This document shows positions 62,670-64,000 of a DNA stretch of 64,000 nt, one piece after another. The notes below the pieces were generated by a model, which had not been told where the DNA came from, did not search any database, and saw nothing but the letters and a program-made list of their open reading frames with translations. The stretch is from Microvirga terrae. GTDB lineage: Bacteria > Pseudomonadota > Alphaproteobacteria > Rhizobiales > Beijerinckiaceae. The first letter of the stretch is position 1. Each line of letters begins with the position of its first letter. Position numbers and translations under genes: made by a program. The stretch spans positions 4,946,001 through 5,010,000 of the forward strand of contig NZ_CP102845.1 of assembly GCF_013307435.2 (NCBI RefSeq). Reading direction: 5' to 3'.

Positions 62670-64000
62670 ATGACCGCTGATAGACCAAAGGTCGTGATCG
62701 TCGGGGCGGGCTTCGGAGGGCTGACGGTCGCTCAATCCCTGGCGCGGGTGCCGGTCGACGTGACGGTCATCGACCGTCACAACTACCACTACTTCCAACC
62801 ACTCCTCTACCAGGTCGCCACGGCGGCCCTGTCGCCGGCCGACATAGCCTGGCCGATCCGCGGCATCCTCAGGCGGCAGAGGAACACGACGGTTCTCCTG
62901 GCGAATGTCACCGGCATCGATGTGGATGCGTGCAGTGTCAGGGCGGGACCGGTGGACGTCCCTTACGACTTTCTCGTCCTCGCGACAGGCGCGACCCATT
63001 CCTATTTCGGACACCCGGAATGGGCCACTGTCGCTCCAGGGCTGAAGCAGATCGAGGATGCGACCTCCATCCGCCGGAAGGTTCTTCTCGCCTTCGAGCA
63101 CGCCGAACTGACCGACGATCCTGACGAACAGCGCCGTCTTCTGACATTTGTGGTCGTGGGCGGCGGCCCCACCGGCGTCGAGATGGCCGGCGCCATTGCG
63201 GAGGTGGCTCATCATGCCCTTCCGGCCGAATTCCGGCGCATCGACCCGCATGCGGCCCGGGTGATCCTGATCGAGGCGGGGCCCCGCCTGCTGCCGACGT
63301 TTCCAGAGGATCTTTCAACCTATGCCCATCGGGCGCTCGAGCGGATGGGCGTGGAGGTCAGGACGCTCGCGCGGGTCACGAACTGCGATGAGGCCGGGGT
63401 CGACCTCGAGGAGGCGCGGATCGAGGCCGGCACGGTCATATGGGCCGCAGGCGTCGTGGCTTCTCCGGCCGGCGCGTGGCTCGGGGTGGAGCAGGATCGC
63501 GCCGGGCGGGTCAAGGTCGGGCCTGATCTGACCGTTCCGGGCAGGCCGGAGATTTTTGTGATCGGCGACACCGCGACTGTGACCGACGCGGCCGGCAAGC
63601 CGGTGCCGGGAATCGCGCCGGCGGCCAAGCAGATGGGCCGCTATGTGGCCGACATGATCGCCGCGAAGGTCGAGAGCAGACCCTTACCGGGGCCGTTCCG
63701 GTACCGCCATCAGGGCGATCTCGCCACGATCGGGCGCAAGGCCGCCGTGGTGAAGCTCAAGTCGGTTCATCTCACGGGCTTTATCGGCTGGCTGTTCTGG
63801 GGCTTCGCGCACGTCTACTTCCTGATCGGCCTGCGGAACCGTGCCGTCGTGGCGTTCAGCTGGTTGTGGAACTATCTGACCTACCAGCGTGGAGCGCGCC
63901 TCATCACCGACGGTCCGGCCATGCAGATGATGGCCCGCGATGAGAAGACACGAGCCTTACCCGAAACCGCCGAAGGGGGCGCCCGGTCCGGTCGGGATCA
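62670..64000 (+). CDS. ndh: Type II NADH dehydrogenase (cut by window end)
   Basis: Open frame from ATG 62670 (GAGAGGCGGA just upstream) with no stop before 64000, so the 3' end is outside the window; at least 443 codons. FAD site GAGFGGLTVAQSLA at the N-terminus, NAD site VVVGGGPTGVEMAGAI near residue 165, and a C-terminal amphipathic/membrane anchor (GFIGWLFWGFAHVYFLIG). It oxidises NADH and reduces quinone without pumping protons, peripheral to the inner membrane. Confidence 0.93.
   Translation, partial: MTADRPKVVIVGAGFGGLTVAQSLARVPVDVTVIDRHNYHYFQPLLYQVATAALSPADIAWPIRGILRRQRNTTVLLANVTGIDVDACSVRAGPVDVPYDFLVLATGATHSYFGHPEWATVAPGLKQIEDATSIRRKVLLAFEHAELTDDPDEQRRLLTFVVVGGGPTGVEMAGAIAEVAHHALPAEFRRIDPHAARVILIEAGPRLLPTFPEDLSTYAHRALERMGVEVRTLARVTNCDEAGVDLEEARIEAGTVIWAAGVVASPAGAWLGVEQDRAGRVKVGPDLTVPGRPEIFVIGDTATVTDAAGKPVPGIAPAAKQMGRYVADMIAAKVESRPLPGPFRYRHQGDLATIGRKAAVVKLKSVHLTGFIGWLFWGFAHVYFLIGLRNRAVVAFSWLWNYLTYQRGARLITDGPAMQMMARDEKTRALPETAEGGARSGRD

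Noticed and set aside
62403..63251. Minus-strand open frame opposite the type II NADH dehydrogenase
   Set aside because: The plus-strand frame contains both dinucleotide-binding motifs and continues to the window end.

Overview
This 64 kb window is GC-rich chromosomal DNA from an alphaproteobacterium, most likely Hyphomicrobiales (Methylobacteriaceae/Microvirga-like). The evidence is the gene families present (FCD/GntR, ROK and LysR regulators, many ABC importers, an XoxJ/PQQ alcohol dehydrogenase system, the Atu4866 family, BLUF, an RTX protease) and the frequent ATGA-type gene overlaps. The genus-level guess is weak. I saw no rRNA, tRNA, CRISPR array, prophage or insertion sequence.

Layout. 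(1) 51-8591, minus strand: one probable eight-gene operon. It encodes an FCD regulator, a Cys/Met-type PLP enzyme, a four-gene CUT1-type ABC importer, an orphan branched-chain-amino-acid-type binding protein, and a proline-racemase-family enzyme whose two catalytic cysteines are Ser and Thr. (2) 9465-13339, plus: an RTX/serralysin metalloprotease and a small exported YbaY/YscW-like protein. (3) 13472-15978, minus: gnd-zwf. (4) 16368-19345: LysR/SDR divergent pair and a luciferase-like monooxygenase. (5) 19446-30697: a divergent sugar-type regulon. ROK regulator, long PIG-L deacetylase and DMT transporter are on the minus strand; ABC importer, an argininosuccinate-lyase-like enzyme, the ABC ATPase and a PfkB kinase are on the plus strand. 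(6) 30781-34342: sensory genes (BdlA-like soluble chemoreceptor, GAF-HTH protein, BLUF photoreceptor). (7) 34500-36635: Atu4866-family protein, SDR and divergent LysR. (8) 36718-51738, minus: a 17-gene block with almost continuous overlaps, preceded by an AraC regulator (52774-51851). (9) 52862-64000: glyoxalase, isochorismatase, Tat-type amidohydrolase, DoxX, MFS, alpha/beta hydrolase, adenylate cyclase, arginase and a type II NADH dehydrogenase cut by the window end.

The most striking part is block 8. It appears to encode a complete alcohol-oxidising respiratory chain. A PQQ alcohol dehydrogenase carries the Asp-x-Asp signature of lanthanide-dependent enzymes, with its XoxJ-like periplasmic partner and a lipoprotein cytochrome c. 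A caa3-type cytochrome c oxidase (subunits II, I, III), a CtaG assembly factor and a membrane cytochrome c follow. Upstream in the same block are a PedA1A2BC/LutABEF-like ABC system and a second, SsuABC/TauABC-like importer. The natural reading is import of metal or substrate, oxidation in the periplasm, and electron flow to O2 under one control region. A previously overlooked 55-residue single-span membrane protein (45477-45644) lies between the transporter and dehydrogenase genes.

A second candidate novel pathway is block 5, where a deacetylase, a lyase of the argininosuccinate/fumarase superfamily and a PfkB kinase share a regulon with a sugar importer. That combination matches no catabolic route I can name. 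Start codons were chosen from Shine-Dalgarno spacing and family N-termini; several genes use GTG or TTG. All functional statements come from reading motifs, not from searches.
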